A stretch of DNA of 64,000 nucleotides. It comes from Lepidonotus clava. Lineage: Eukaryota > Annelida > Polychaeta > Phyllodocida > Polynoidae. A model generated the notes under the pieces. That model ran no database searches and had not been told where the DNA came from. It saw only the letters and a list, made by a program, of their open reading frames with translations. Location of the stretch: positions 53,470,374 through 53,534,373 of the forward strand of contig OW387133.1 in NCBI GenBank assembly GCA_936440205.1. The letters run 5' to 3'. A program made the position numbers and the translations under genes. This document shows, in pieces, positions 12,161 to 24,245 of this stretch; position 1 is the stretch's first letter, and each line of letters begins with the position of its first letter.

Positions 12161-14528
12161 TGCCCACGCAAGGGAACTTGAAAGGATCGTCCTTGCTCAG
12201 GCTCTTTGCATTTTCTTCTCTGCTAATTATCCCGATTACACAGCTAGTGACTGTGTGTTTTTCCCGGTCATTATGAGATGATAGGGCTGCAGACTGCTTC
12301 CCGACTCTCTGCTCTAGCTGAAGGGCATTCACTCAATGCTTAAAGGGTTTGGACCGATCTCATGGCAAGCGCCCAAGGAAGAACCACTGTCTATTTTACC
12401 CCCACTGAATTAGTCGCATTCTCAGAGGGCAGCAATTCCAGACCCTTCGAGATCACATATTTGGGATAGGCCTACTGTTACTCAAAGGTATATGTGACCC
12501 TCAAGGCATGCACGCTCCGAAATATCTCCAGGAACCTTAGGCTTCATTGAAGGGACTGGGCCTACAGTCTCACAATAACCAGGGACTAAATTGTGACCCA
12601 TCGGCAAAGACCAGTGGCGCCGAACAATTAAGCATCCCCTTGCACGAACTGGGGCCCTCCAGTCTGCCAGTAGCACTGCTTAACCCTCGGGGGGAAGGAC
12701 TAATTTCGTAAGAGTCTGTGCTAGCAAAGGCGGCCGTATTAGCCTCCAAACCTAGAAACCCTTTGAACGCAAAGGGCTGGAATTAGAGCCCAGCGACCAC
12801 TGCCATCTATTGACATTAAAAACGTGCCCATGGTTCAGCCCGCTACAAGCTCAGCTTCCTTAATTGAGATCACAACATGGTTACGATGCTATCATAATTG
12901 CTTTGACGGCAGCATTGTAAGGAGTGTCCCATGGGGCTGCTGCCACACGCGACATAATATCCCCCCTCTTTTATCGGGCCTTCATAGACATCCATATTGT
13001 TAGAGGGTGACGGGAAAACACAGGGCTGTTTGAACAGTAAACACACGTGTCTATTCCACTCGGCCGACTTAGGGCACGGGTCAACCGATGGGCTCCGGCG
13101 GGGGGCCCTCCTCCGGCGTCACCGTCCATCCTTGTCACGGGCACAGTGTTGTTTTGGAAGAGCAATTCATTTGCGATTCATTTGGAAAATTTATATATAT
13201 ATATTTCCAAATAAACACGGGGACAGGTTGGGGCAGATATGTGTTTGGGAACAAAACATAGAGCGGATATTGATACACAATTTTCGGAATGACCAATAGG
13301 GAAAACAGCAAACCAATGATTGTGCAGATTCGACTGGCTGGCACTATTTTCTTTCCTTGAAGCGTCGTTTATTGCTTGCGAAATAAATGAACGCGTGACT
13401 GACGAATTGATTGGATAATACCATTCCTTCTTTTAATGAGGCCGTATGAGCAGGGGAATAAATTACCAAAAAAATGTCACAGAAAAGGCGTTGTCAAGAT
13501 AACACGTTGGCAGTGCACATGAGTACGGCGATCTTTAATATGCACGACACAGCAACGGGAGACTTGGCCTATAGCCGCCACAAATTACAATATAGGTGCA
13601 CAGCACGGCATGGGTTCGTGCCATATTACTGAGGGTCTTTGTGACACAATTCTCATTGCTCCCTTTCCGTACGGCCACCATAGGTAGCGCTACCCCATAT
13701 CTGATCAAAAGCCATGAATGGTATGCGGCATGCACACCGGCCTGGGTAGGGAGGTGGGTCGGTGTGTGTGTGAGGGGTGGGGGCTGGGGTGAGGGTGGGG
13801 GGTAGTGGGTTGGGCCTGGTGCTGGAGGAGTGGGGATCGGCTTGACACCTGGAGAGGAATCGTGGTATTGGACGGGCGTGCCACTCCAGCCACCTCCTTA
13901 CGGGCCTATATAGGTGTGACAAGAATGGGGTTTACCTCCTACAGAGCCACTCACAGACGCCTGGCTCCTGAGCTACTCACTCTTCACGAGCAGCTCAGGC
14001 GCGGCCTTATTTACCGTACGGGGCACCCATAACCCGCATTTGACGTTTAGCACAGAATGCGTCATCCATACTTGGCGAATAAGTAGAGATATTCCACGGA
14101 AAGTGTTGTACCTTTTTATTATTCATCAGCGCTCAAAGAAACACTTGCTATCTCCATGCCCCTTTTCCGTCTACCTGTTAACACAATACCTAGAAGTATG
14201 ATATATTCATACCCGTCCTAGTCCGGCGGCGATACATCACCGGGTACCGCAGGTTATCATACGTTCTGTGTCGCGGAGGATTTATCTGCTACATCCTACT
14301 AAATAAGTGATACTATTGCTGATATGTAGATACCATGTAGTGGTCTGAGGGTGGTCTAGGGGGCTATACGTTTCATTGGGGCCTGGTAGGCAGGAGGGCG
14401 CCTGGCGGTGATGTGAGGGTGGGGTAGAGCCGCCATCCGTCCATCTTAAACAGGTGGGACTGTGTGCAGGAGACAATCTGGGGGCAGGGGCCCATGTCAC
14501 CTGCAGACGACACAATGAGGTCGGCGAG
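12161..14528. other. Non-genic stretch with a purine-rich patch
   Basis: No gene recognised. 13181-13212 holds an AT-rich palindrome, TTTGGAAA and TTTCCAAA around a TA run. 13750-13825 is G-rich with several runs of three or more G, so plus-strand G-quadruplex formation is plausible. The many overlapping short frames around 13535-14032 follow from that biased composition. Confidence 0.5.
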
Positions 14529-14611
14529 ATCTGGGCCATGATAGATCCGCATCTATCAATCTGGGCCATGATGGATCCGCATCTATTAACCATGGATCCG
14601 CATCTATTATT
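14529..14611. repeat. 30-bp tandem repeat, about 2.7 copies
   Basis: Units start at 14529, 14559 and (shortened) 14589. Each carries GATCCGCATCTATYA. In the first unit GATAGAT and ATCTATC pair as a perfect seven-bp hairpin around CCGC. The array ends directly upstream of a GC-box and TATA-like pair. Confidence 0.85.
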
Positions 14612-14616
14612 CATGG

Positions 14617-14690
14617 CCCCGCCCCTTGGCTGGGCGCTATAAACACGTCCTCGTCACACGTCCAACAAGACGTGTTCAGAGTGCATGGTG
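14617..14690 (+). promoter_or_regulatory. Candidate core promoter (GC box plus TATA)
   Basis: CCCCGCCCC (14617-14625) is followed 12 bases later by TATAAA (14638-14643) in a GC context. ACACGTC and GACGTGT then form an inverted pair across the expected start. An ATG occurs at about 14684, but its frame is short and unrecognised. Motif matching alone supports this. Confidence 0.25.
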
Positions 14691-16650
14691 GTCGTCTTGA
14701 CTGACCAATGGTTCACGCAGTGAATAGATAAATACCTAATTCACCGACTTTTGGACAGAAGGGTTAGGGGATCAATCACAGCAGATTGATGGGGCGACGA
14801 AAACTAATGCCGCTAATGAGAGTTTATTCTTGTCGTGGAGGCAGTGATAATTGGAATGGATTTGTATTAGCTGGGTATTCTGGCGTGATTTGGGTAGCAA
14901 TGTAAAGCAGTGTTACCAAAGGGCGTTTACTTGGCGTGTTAGTACTGCTATAGGATGCCATACAACGCCGGCCCATGTCGGAGTGTTATATAAGGTTACC
15001 CGCACGTCCTCGGGGGAGCAGGCAATTCACCAGATGTGATCTTTATTAATGCCGATGTGCTGAGCAGTGTAACTCGCGGAGGAAGTTAGACGCTGGGGTG
15101 GGCGTGTCCGCGGGCTTCGCAGGTGACAATTATCTGCTAGGACGGGCCTGTTTTACCAGCAGGCCCTGGAGGCTGGGCCCGGCCACTGGAGGCAGGGGAC
15201 GCTGGTTGGTCAGCATGCTGGAGCCCATCCATCACACGCGGCCTGTCGGCTCCCCGCGCCACACCTATCCACCACTTGGTCCAGCCTTCACTGGCTTCTC
15301 AGTACCCACGTCCCACTGGGTCGTCAACTCCCCACGCCCGCCTCACTTAAACCCCCGCACCTACATCCATTACCCCCCAGCCCACCTACCTTGGTGCCAT
15401 CCACTCCCGCTACACGACGTCTACAAGTGCAGGCTCTAAGCCTCTTGTCTCCGCCCGCTCCCCACTGGGGACGTAGTTCTCATGCCGTCCCCGCACATCA
15501 TATCATGTATTCTATTATATATGAAACGGGGCGAATCTCCACAGAGTAGCAAATAATCTAGTGTGATTTGGAAATTTCCTGAGCGGCTTCGCGATCCATG
15601 CTCATCCCCACTTCTGCTTTCCCCTGGAGGAGCCAGAACATTGGTGTCAACCCTCCAGGCCACCTGGTTCCTGCCGACATGGCTGGCAAATTACTCGTTG
15701 ATGAATAGTCATTGGAGATATGCCCGGTGACTGGAGACTCTGTCAGGCTCTAACCAGCAGACAGACTACTCTCCCTGCCGGCCTGCTGCAGAAAGGGGCA
15801 TCGCCTTTCTCTATCTATCTCACATGCGAGGCCCGCAAGACGGAGGCTCCCAGCTCCCACATCAAGGAGGTATCGAGCTAGAGATTGAGCAAGAAAGGAG
15901 TGGGGGGTGTGAGTGGGTTGGTGGTGGTGGTGCTGACTTCAATACTGCCGGTGGAAATGGAAGGGTGTGGGCTAATTGTAGGTGCATCAAAAGGGTGAAC
16001 CCTCTCCTAGCCTACCTGCGTGCTACATGTTTTTGCCAATAGGGAGAGATTACACGTTCACAGGCCCGCACCTTTGGCGTAGGGTACTTTGAAGCAGAGT
16101 ACTCCCATCGCCACCGCCCAACTGAACGTTTATTTCATTTAATTATTTCATGAGGTCAGTCTGCCCTTCACACCAGCAGTCCCTAACACATATTGTTATT
16201 TTCCTCCGGCTGGCCTTAACTTTCCCGATTGTTGCCATACCCCGGATCCCCACGGTGCGAATGCATTAATTTGGCGTGTTGTTTTGACCGAATCACTTGG
16301 CGCCATCACCGGTAACCTAATCGATTCCCGAACAACATGCTAGCCTGCACCCCGGCTAGCCTCTCATCCCCCTTGGTCTCGTTGGCAAGTTACTACCCTT
16401 TAGCCTACTTAACCCCGGTCATATACCTGGCGCACGCCCCTACCAACATTCACACCCATCCATTTACCCACGTATTCACCCACCCACCTATACCCATCTG
16501 CTTCCCCCAACCTTTCGATAGCCGTTACATCTCCTGCTCAGCACACTTTGCTTCCCGTCTACCCTTCCTGCAGCCAATACCCCATGCTGGTCCACAGGTA
16601 GGCTATCCTCCCTTTAACACCTACTCATCCTCAGACCAGAGGACTGGTAG
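14691..16650. other. Non-genic stretch, partly GC- or C-rich
   Basis: 15080-15440 is GC-rich and contains a 113-codon plus-strand frame rich in Pro, Thr and His that looks compositional. 15908-15933 is a short GGT/GTG run. 16330-16640 is pyrimidine-rich with CACCCA and ACCCAT patches and leads into the minisatellite. No gene recognised. Confidence 0.5.
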
Positions 16651-17930
16651 GCTTGGTGTACAGGTGGTAATGATGACTTGATTGCATCCTTCCTGCCACC
16701 CCTAGCCCACCGTAACTTGGTGCACAGGTGGGTACTATGACCTAATTCTATCCTCCCTACCACACCTACTCATCCTCAGACCAGAGGACTGGTAGGCTTG
16801 GTGTACAGGTGGTAATGATGACTTGATTGCACCCTTCCTGCAACCCCTACCCACCGTAACTTGGTGCACAGGTGGGTACTATGACCTAATTCTATCCTCC
16901 CTACCACACCTACTCATTCTCAGGCCAGAGGTAGGCTTGGTATACAGGTGGTTGGGTTGGCCTGATTCTACTCCTCCTGCCACCCCTTCACCATCATGGC
17001 TTGGCGTATGGGTCGTTACCATGACCTGGTTCTACCCTTCCTTCCATTAATACCCCAACGTAGCTTGGTGTACAGGTGGTTATACTCAACTGATTCTTCC
17101 CTTCCTGCCTCCTTTACCCTACTGTGGCTTGAGGTACAGGTGGTTATGATGACCTGATTCTACCCTTCCTGCCCCCCACAATCCCACCATGGCTTGGTGT
17201 ATAGGCCTGCCAATGACCTTGTTATAACCTGCCTATCATGCTTATCCCACTATGGCTTGGTGTACGTGTGACCTGTTGCTACCTTCCATTCATCCCAACC
17301 ACTCAGTGGCTCGGTATACAGGTAGTTACAATGTCCTCTTTCTACCCTTTCTCCAACCCTAACCCCACCGTGGCTTGGTGTACAGGGCATTACAATGAGC
17401 TGATTCTACCCTTCATGTCATTCCTACCCCAATGTGGCTTGGTGTACAGGTGAATACAACGACATGATTTTCCCTGTCTGTCACCCCTACCCCACTGTAG
17501 CCTGGTGTACAGGGCATTACAATGACCTGATTCTACCCTTCATCCCATCCCTACCCCACCCTGGCTTGGTGTACAAGGTATTACAATGACCTGATTTTAC
17601 CCTTCATGCCATCGCTACCCCACCTTAACTTGGTGTACATTCAGTCACAATGGACTGATGCTACCCTTTCTACCACCCTTACCCCACCCTGGCTTCTTGA
17701 ACAGGGCATTACAATGACCTGATTCTATCCTGCCTTCCACCCCTTCCCTACCCCACCGTACCGTGGTGTACAGGTGGTTTCACCGACTTGATGCTACCCT
17801 TTCAACCACCCATACCCCACCCTGGCTTGTTGTACAGGGCATTACAATGACCTTATTCTACCCTGCCTTCCACCCCTTCCCTACCCTACCCGCTCACCCC
17901 AGTGTACAGGTGGTTACGCCGGCCTGATTC
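16651..17930. repeat. Degenerate ~62-bp minisatellite, about 20 units
   Basis: The landmark GGCTTGGTGTACAGG recurs every 55-80 bp, usually 61-64, from 16651 to about 17900. It is followed each time by a TTACAATGACCTGATTCTAC-like block and a C-rich CCCTACCCCACC block. Near the left end a 145-bp higher-order unit is duplicated (16620 and 16765 onset), showing local secondary amplification. Units differ from each other by roughly 10-30 percent, so the array is old apart from that duplication. Frames across it are not coding-like. Confidence 0.9.
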
Positions 17931-18300
17931 CCGTCACGCAATCAGCAGGGGGCCCACGGCCGGCCGGTCAACAATGATACCTGTTTATTGTGTCGCCAGG
18001 GCCCTCTATTCGGTGGCCCGGTAATCAGCTACAATGCCCGCCCCGCCGAGCTCGTTACACCGCCATGCGACGCCATTAGAAGGGCACCGCCCGCCGCCCG
18101 GCTAATGCCAAACGCTGTCCAATCACTTCCGGTTCACGCCGAATGCAGCGGCGGAAGTGGCGGCGCGCGCGGCGGCGGTGGCAGGGAAACCCGGTTAGGT
18201 CGTCGGCCGACCTCCGGAGGGCAGGACACGTCGGGAAATGTGAAAAGGTCGGGCATGTGTGAAGGGCACGTGGGACTGTGTAATGGGACTGAGGGTATTT
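17931..18300. other. CpG-dense GC-rich block
   Basis: Dense CpG with GCCGCCGCCC and GGCGGCGCGCGCGGC patches. A 107-codon plus-strand frame (17988-18311) is probably a by-product of the composition. It might be a regulatory CpG island next to the minisatellite. No TATA element or exon seen. Confidence 0.35.
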
Positions 18301-18507
18301 ACATCGATTAGGCTGGAGTATACATTTGCGTCTGGTTATAATCGTCTCCTGTTAAATAAGTAATTTTGCTCACTGGCGTCACTGGCGTACAGATTCGCCA
18401 TTTTCTATGTACTACTTAGTGTCTAAATTCTACTTCTAAATTGGACCTTCCGCCGACACTGACATAAATTATCCTCCGATGTAGTTGGCGTAAAAACAGT
18501 TTTTTTT

Positions 18508-18600
18508 CTATATCTATACAAATCTTTCATATAGTCTATACCTATACAAATCTGTCATAAATTATGGTCTATATCTATACAAATCTTTCATATAATCTAA
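18508..18600. repeat. Short AT-rich tandem repeat, three units
   Basis: CTATATCTATACAAATCTTT and variants occur three times in a row with spacers of different length. The first and third copies are almost identical. Consistent with a small local expansion. Confidence 0.75.
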
Positions 18601-20649
18601 ATAATTTAAAGGGTTGTGTCCTGATAAAACGGGACGTCCTTTTTTTCCCGTCGTAGCCCAAAGCTGCTTATGAAATACGTTCACTTCCAGGTAGAGAACA
18701 CTTTACCTCCTTTGCCGAGTCGAAAAGGTCTTAAAGTTTACAATCTAATATATCCGACACATTATATGTATGTGCTACCGTTGAGCAGCGAGTGAAACCT
18801 TAGTGCTTCTTTTGGGGTTAGGGTAATGTAATAATACAGTTCTCTCGCTTTGACAGGCCAATCGTTTCATTATCCACGTGAACAGCAATCCCCCTGACAT
18901 TATCCGTTAATTTTCTCTGCAAGCCAACTCTGATTACGCGATGCATCAAATCAAGTCTCACACTCGGGATCAGCAGATCAGTCAACCGGCATTCGGCCCG
19001 CCACGATGTTCATAAATGAGGCCTTTTTCTCCATGTTCTCTCCTGTTTCCTTTTCAATTTTAGCCTGACTTATTGTTAATAGTTACGTCCTATAACGAGC
19101 TTCCAGGAAAGACGACCCGCAGTCAATGGCCTTAAGCGTGACGTCTTCAGCAAAATGTGTAATATTGCTAATGCAATGAGCAACTTTTTGAGATATTTAT
19201 GGCTCTTCATGAAAGTGTTGGTGGCGGTTTGGCGTACCTCATATAAGGCACATCAGGCTGACTTAATGCTCTCTGACACCTGTATTTGAAACACCACAAC
19301 ATTAAAACCTAACGGTGAATAGTATGTTCGTAAATCATAATTTTACTGAGACTGTTTCCAATTAATAATGTCCATGGTGGATCCCTTTGTGTACAGGCGA
19401 GCTAAATTGTTTATGACTAATATATAATTATGTGTTTGCAAATTACTGTATAAATGATCCATTCCAGAACTTGGTAGTACATGAAATAATCTAAAAACTA
19501 CCAAAGACGCATAGATCATGTACTCGTGTTTCAACACAGACGGATAATCTGAAGCAGTGAAAACGCAATCTAACATTTTTAAAGGAATTTCCATAGAAAA
19601 ATAGAAAGTTAGCCAATAACGTATCTAGTTAGACAATCGAGAAAATTAGTAACTATGTATAACAGCCGCAAGAAGGGATCGCTCTTCTACTTACATAAAT
19701 ATGGAAGACTTTGGTTGGTAAGCGGATACGGTATGACTATCAAGTTACCCTTAAGATGACAAACTCCTTCTCGGTGACACATTGACACTTGTGGTGTGCA
19801 GTGGACAAGGATGATTGCAATATTGCACCAGTCTTTGTATTACATGGCACACAATATTCTAGCGCCCTTTGTGGGTGTGACAGCGATCCATATCAGACCA
19901 AGTGCAGTGTAATATTGATAACCTTACGGCCGCCAAAATATCGCTTGCATAATCAGGTAGGGCAAATATTGGAATAATATATTATAAGTGTTTATGACAA
20001 GGCAATTGCCAATTAACTGACAATGCTTGTCTATTCATAATAATATGATATATGGTAAATGTTTTGAAATAGAAATGTGATATTAACGTTGCGCATTACT
20101 ATGTAACCAGATAAGCAACAGGTGTACTACAAATGTTGATATTGAAATATGACTTTCTTTTTTCGACCTTTGGCTAAGGCTGTACAATACTCCAAGTGTT
20201 GGTCGGTCTGCCTAAACCTCTTCACTCTTTTTAAACGCAAGTCGCATACATTTGGATGTACATGTATTAGAAGTTATATACAACAGCTACAAAGATGTTA
20301 AATATTTCTTTAGCATATTACAAATTTGAATACGCTAAGCAATTAATATAAAAAAAGAAAACACACCGATTGCTCGAATCCTTTACAAGTATAAACTGCT
20401 GCCCCATTTTCTTTCTATAAAAAATACTACATTGGCATCAATATTGTATTATTCACACCAAGCCACACATTGGCTGTTGAGGATGCATCTTCTTTAACAC
20501 AGTTTAAAGGCAGTTTGGAGAGAATCTAAAGAAGACCAGGCATTCCTTGATTGTAAAATAGCTAAGGAAGTCCCTGCAGGAGCAGATAGATGATATTTAG
20601 TAGCTTCTTTAGTCCGGAGCCCCTTTCTCCCCAGCGGCTGGTCTATAGT
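18601..20649. other. Non-genic stretch, nothing recognised
   Basis: AT-rich, with no frame over 85 codons that resembles a protein. A short GACCTTTGGCTAAG stretch near 20166 recalls the 5' end of U2 snRNA, but the match does not continue. Confidence 0.6.
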
Positions 20650-20654
20650 ATTGC

Positions 20655-20840
20655 GGAGGCTCCATCTTGGTTATTTTTTCCCCGACATGCTCCATGACCC
20701 CTGACCTCGCTCTTCAAAGGATGTCCACTGCGCACGCGCAGTTTTGGTGCTGACCCGGGGCGTGGTCTGCGCATGCGAACTAAGCATATCCGGCGTCGGC
20801 CAGATGGCCCGTGGGGCAGCGGCCATTTACCCAAATGTAT
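20655..20840. promoter_or_regulatory. Candidate TATA-less CpG promoter with NRF1 and YY1 motifs
   Basis: Two NRF1-type palindromes, TGCGCACGCGCA (20729-20740) and TGCGCATGCG (20768-20777), lie between a YY1-like CCAAGATGGA on the minus strand (20661-20670) and a GGCCATTT (20821-20828). The patch is CpG-rich and flanked by AT-rich DNA. This combination is typical of broadly expressed animal promoters, often bidirectional. No coding exon could be identified on either side within the window, so the target is unknown. Confidence 0.4.
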
Positions 20841-23800
20841 TATACGTGTATGGCCACGAGTAGCCATAGAAAAATGCTGACCGACAGAGATCCCGCGCCA
20901 AATGCATTAAGCGGACCTGTGATTGCGGCAAAATACGGCCACATCGGTCCAATACGGACGGGTGACCAGCGAAGTCTCTTCCGGGTTAAGCTGCAGCGCT
21001 TGGTTTATTAACATTTGATATCAAAAGTATCAACAATGATACACATTATACACTGACACCATCACATTGTATACAATTTGCACCTGATAACCATTTATGC
21101 GAGCTTATAGTCTGCGTGAACTACATTATTTTGTTAAAACCTTGACAACTTCCCGCGCATGTCGACGCACAGTCAGGCGTTGTTTTTGCTGGCGAACATG
21201 TGACGTCAGACCCATTTTTCTACCGACCTTTTTTTAAAAAGACGTTTATTAAGGTCCGACAGTTGATGAAGGGTCTGACCGCCGCCCGTCTCAGGGAATA
21301 AAAACAGCAATACACCAAATGAATTGCCTATCGATGGGGCCTTTAATCTCATTTATCCAAACAGTAATGGTTATAGATCTGACGCCCAAATCGGCAGGTC
21401 AACGTTTGCCTGGCTTAATCTGCCCGCCAGCAGAAGGTAAAAATCAGTCCAGCTCCCCTGGGTGTGTTGGAACAGCTTGGAACCGTATCATATTCAATTA
21501 AATTAGTGTTGAATTTGGAACATTTCTATAGATAAAAGGCATGGAGCTCGAGGACAAAAATCATACCATGTGTAAAACCTCTTTTTATTTAGATCGGAGG
21601 ACAATGAAATAAAATTGTTGATTTTGATTGGTAGTACTGTATTTACATGCTAGTTTTCAACACAGGTCGGATCACGATATGGCAGTGTTCACTTACAACT
21701 CTCACTTTCTCTCTCTTATCATAAGAAGGTTGGATATAAATGATCAATCCATAATTTGAAACATATATGATAGTTGTAATTCATGTTCAGTTCTTCTACA
21801 TTAAAGGTCACTCCCCCATCTAGCTCCATATAATATATATGGGCTTCAAGGGGGATGTAGCATATAATTCTACGAGCCTAGCATCACCAGCGAGTCAGAC
21901 CTAATCAGCTGATGGCAGAAACAAAAAACTTTTCCGACTCTTACTTCTTATAGAAAGACCATATAGTTCTCAAGCCTTTTTGGAATATAATTATATCATC
22001 CCTCTCCTAACATCAATCAGGCAGAACTATGGATTTATAACTTGTTAACGTTAGCTGAGGAACTAGCACTATCGTGTTAATGCAATCAAATATATCTGAC
22101 CGTATGTTAATGATACATGTAGTTGAGAGCGGTGCACCAATGACCACATTACATGTAAAGGCTAATTCTGTTGATATACTAAACCAGATCTATGCACCAA
22201 ACAAGTGGTATAGAACAAAACATATACTTAAGCATTGATTTGAATAAGACTCCTCATAATAATAATTCCTCGTTTGATTTTCCGGAATTTAGGATACACA
22301 TTTTAACACAACAAGCATATCAACATTTCATAGTTCAGAAATAATACAGCAGCAAGCATCATTAGACATTCAATAATGATCTACGGGTACTGCAGATGCC
22401 GCCTGATTCAAAACTGGGGAGAATGGCCTGAGACTCCCTAAACTAAGAAGGATAATGGTGACAGTTAAAACAGACTGGGTGGTTCGCCTCAGGTCCAACA
22501 TAGTTAGATTGTGAGTAGGTTCTCATTGTATGCTGAGTGACTCGCTCAGGTTTTCCTGAAGAGATTGACGATGTTACAATGCATTGTCTTGTTTTATTCA
22601 AATATTGTAGCCCCTTCAGTATAAAGGATAATCAGCAGTTTTGAGACAATACAAATGAGTACAAACATGATAGTGATAGGGTTTAAAATTGTAGTTGGGT
22701 TTTGAAAGGAAATTACTCCACATCTTGACCATTCCATCTTCCATTCTCTCCTTTACGCCTACAAATGAGTGTCTGAATCCTTTAAAGTCAGAGGGAGTCA
22801 GACCCATCGAACAAACACCAAAACACGTATTCGCGAACAGTGAAAATTCGTTATTTGGCGTATAGTTTAACATACCGATACAATTATATTGCTTTTGTGG
22901 TTAAGACATTTTTATCCCACAGAACTTTGTTTTCCTCTGGCTAAGTTCCAGGTGTTTATCGATTTACTGAACAACATAAAGTTATGTTCCATGTTGTTTA
23001 TTGTTATCCCAACACTCGGTGTGATTTATAAGAGAGACAAGAGGGACGGACCTGTATTGATTACCTCCTGCAGGGTACAGGTTGGCGGGCCATAGGTCTG
23101 GATGGGGGATATATGTACCTCTCTGTGAGATGATTAAGCTGAGTAGGGGAAGGCCTCAATGTAGACGCTCCACACCTGAGTCCCCCACAGTTGACGCCCA
23201 CCACTAGTCTGGTTTCGTAACTTATCAGCGTCAAGTATATCAGAAATGCTGACAGCCATGCCTACTTTTGGCTTAGGTTTAGTGTTCCGATTTCTAATTC
23301 TGGGACGAGGCCTGCACTGACATCCTTTCACCTGTCTTCAAGATTAGAGCGGCGAACCTATTCAGCTACTATGAGTGCATCTGGCAAAAGTCCCACTCTC
23401 TATTTCATTGAAGACCTATGTAATTAAAAGGTTATGGGTAGTGTACAGCAGATAACGCCGTAGGCAATTTACATAAAATATATCAGAAAAATGTACAATT
23501 TTTTTTTCAGTATTTTCCTTTTGCCTCAAAATGATTGCATGATAAAAATGTCGATCCATTGCTTGCTGTAGTACACCATGGAATAAAAGCTATGGTAAAA
23601 TCATGATCCATAGTTAAGAGATTTGAATTTATAGGAGTTGAACCAGTCGACTCTACACAGAAGAAGAGCCTAGGGGGAAATTCCTATCATCACAAATGAC
23701 ACCCAGCATGTTGTCTCCAGACAGCAATGTAGCGGTCCTTCAACTGTGGAGGAATTCTAATTTTGACCAGACGTGACAGATAGGGCCTTGGCTCGTGTGC

Positions 23801-24190
23801 TTGTTCTCTCCGTGTGCTGTGATAAAGTGGGGGATATCCTCAGGGCTTCACCATTGTCTCACACGTCTCACAGCGTTTTTACTTTTTTTTTGCCGAGCCA
23901 GGAACTTGTCAATAGAGACGCATAGGAATGATAGAATAGTCTGTATGGACGGACATGGTAAGTCGACAGAGACAGATAATGGTAGTGTTAGGAGGGCAGG
24001 GAAAGTGTGCTGATGTGGCCACCTACACTAAACATCTACGGCGTACATCAACAGGCAATGGGCAGGGCAGTGATGGGTGAAGATGGTTTTAACAGTCGAC
24101 AGCCCAGGTGTTACTCCTGTGGCCTCGTCCACACTGGGTCTATCTATTATTCCTCTCATGAAAATTCAGTATTAGCCTTCATTGGAGCCA
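20841..24190. other. Non-genic stretch with two small inverted repeats
   Basis: No gene recognised. GTCAGACCC near 21205 pairs with GGGTCTGAC near 21271. 21810-21856 can fold into an imperfect hairpin, CCCCCAT and CCATATA pairing with TATATGG and AGGGGGA. All frames are under 92 codons and unfamiliar. Confidence 0.5.
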
Positions 24191-24193
24191 GGC

Positions 24194-24245
24194 TTATTAG
24201 CTCGTGGAATAGCTCAGTGGTGGACGAACATTCGCCTGACTTGGT
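24194..24245 (+). repeat. tRNA 5'-half-like fragment (A box only)
   Basis: TAGCTCAGTGG (24210-24220) followed by TGGACGAACATTCGCC closely resembles the D arm and anticodon 5' strand of eukaryotic Ala/Val-type tRNAs. No GGTTCRANNCC B box follows, so it is a truncated pseudogene or SINE remnant and not a working gene. Confidence 0.4.

Noticed and set aside
20158-20190. U2 snRNA-like 5' end (GACCTTTGGCTAAG)
   Set aside because: Only about 14-18 bases match and the downstream branch-site and Sm regions are absent.
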